A stretch of 64,000 nucleotides of DNA, taken from NCBI RefSeq assembly GCF_019061125.1, contig NZ_JAHQYI010000002.1, forward strand, positions 372,001 through 436,000, read 5' to 3'. This document shows, piece after piece, positions 63,574 to 64,000 of this stretch; the first letter of the stretch is position 1, and every line of letters starts with the position of its first letter. Position numbers and translations under genes: made by a program. The DNA comes from Microbacterium sp. NC79 (lineage in GTDB: Bacteria; Actinomycetota; Actinomycetes; Actinomycetales; Microbacteriaceae). The notes under the pieces were generated by a model that saw nothing but the letters and a program-made list of their open reading frames with translations, had not been told where the DNA came from and did not search any database.

Positions 63574-64000
63574 ATGACACCCGCAGTGCGCGCCACGTCG
63601 CTGACGAAGACGTTCGGCTCACACACCGCCGTTGACGGCGTGAGCCTCACCGTCAACCCCGGCGAAGTCGTCGCATTCCTCGGCCCAAACGGTGCGGGTA
63701 AGACCACCACGATCGACATGCTGCTCGGCCTCAGCCAGCCCACCAGCGGTTCCGTCGAGCTGTTCGGCATGACTCCTCGCGCCGCCATCGCCAGGGGCCT
63801 TGTCTCCGCGGTCATGCAGACCGGCGGCCTGCTCGGCGATGTCACCGTTCGTGACACCATGCGTATGACCGCGTCACTCTTCGTCGGCACGATCAGTATC
63901 GACGAAGCGATGGCGCGCGCGGGCATCACCGACATCGCCACAAGGCGCGTGCAGCAGTGCTCGGGAGGTCAGAAGCAACGCCTCCGTTTTGCCATGGCCC
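63574..64000 (+). CDS. ABC transporter ATP-binding protein, 5' part (runs off window)
   Basis: From ATG 63574 the frame stays open to the window end (142 codons). It reads [20 protein letters not shown], Walker [11 protein letters not shown] (about residues 36-45), Q-loop [12 protein letters not shown] and signature CSGGQKQR. This is the drug/antibiotic-exporter (CcmA/DrrA) type of ATPase. TGGGCT then GGAACC precedes the ATG, as in argG. Its permease should follow outside the window. Confidence 0.9.
   Translation, partial: MTPAVRATSLTKTFGSHTAVDGVSLTVNPGEVVAFLGPNGAGKTTTIDMLLGLSQPTSGSVELFGMTPRAAIARGLVSAVMQTGGLLGDVTVRDTMRMTASLFVGTISIDEAMARAGITDIATRRVQQCSGGQKQRLRFAMA

Overview
The window is 64 kb of high-GC DNA with almost no non-coding space. 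Gene content (PurL, PurA, PucR, Pr6Pr-family and DUF6766-type proteins, long antisense open frames, leaderless promoters) points to an actinomycete, most likely a member of the Microbacteriaceae. That assignment is inference from gene content and composition, not from a marker gene. No rRNA, tRNA, CRISPR array, insertion sequence or prophage was seen.

Layout. 1-6.2 kb: end of an unknown gene, a DUF488/DUF2945 pair, an intergenic cluster of DnaA-box-like sites, then an MMPL exporter with a NarL-type two-component pair. 6.2-9.1 kb: pncC, a DUF892 ferritin-like protein, a 47-residue membrane peptide, a DUF6766 membrane protein and an alpha/beta hydrolase. 9.1-11.8 kb: an MmpS-like lipoprotein-sized protein, a 444-residue protein with a long hydrophobic centre and an acidic partner, bracketed by two copies of an intergenic repeat. 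11.8-15.3 kb: purL, a translationally coupled 45-residue membrane peptide, and a membrane-anchored coiled-coil protein. 15.3-25.7 kb: a sugar block (ROK repressor, TIM-barrel epimerase, Gfo/Idh/MocA dehydrogenase, ABC sugar importer, xylA, xylB) bracketed by two direct copies of an 85-bp element with terminal inverted repeats. 25.7-31.8 kb: a candidate mevalonate catabolic operon (PucR-type regulator, degradative HMG-CoA reductase, HMG-CoA lyase, small membrane protein, TctA-like permease).

32-37.3 kb: an MFS transporter, a YtrA-type GntR/ABC operon with a palindromic operator, and a second NarL-type two-component system. 37.5-46.7 kb: an acyltransferase, a metallophosphoesterase, a GntR/UTRA regulator, a complete Dpp-type ABC importer and a PF13350-like phosphatase. 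46.7-54.5 kb: chorismate mutase, a small lipoprotein, a lactonase, purA, an unknown protein, a peptidyl-prolyl isomerase lipoprotein, an M3 peptidase and a Pr6Pr-family membrane protein. 54.6-61.5 kb: RpiR regulator, a second PF13350-like phosphatase, a second metallophosphoesterase, an iron-type ABC importer and a histidine phosphatase. 61.5-64 kb: GlsB/YeaQ protein, argG and the start of an ABC ATPase.

Three layers of signal lie above the genes. First, the octamer CGGAACCA/TGGTTCCG occurs about 60 times (by-eye count) in both orientations, in genes, terminators and spacers, where two or three copies would be expected by chance. Second, many genes carry a TANNNT box exactly six bases before the start codon, indicating leaderless transcripts. 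Third, the two phosphatase-phosphodiesterase-importer loci repeat one design with unrelated importers and regulators, suggesting two routes for organophosphate scavenging.
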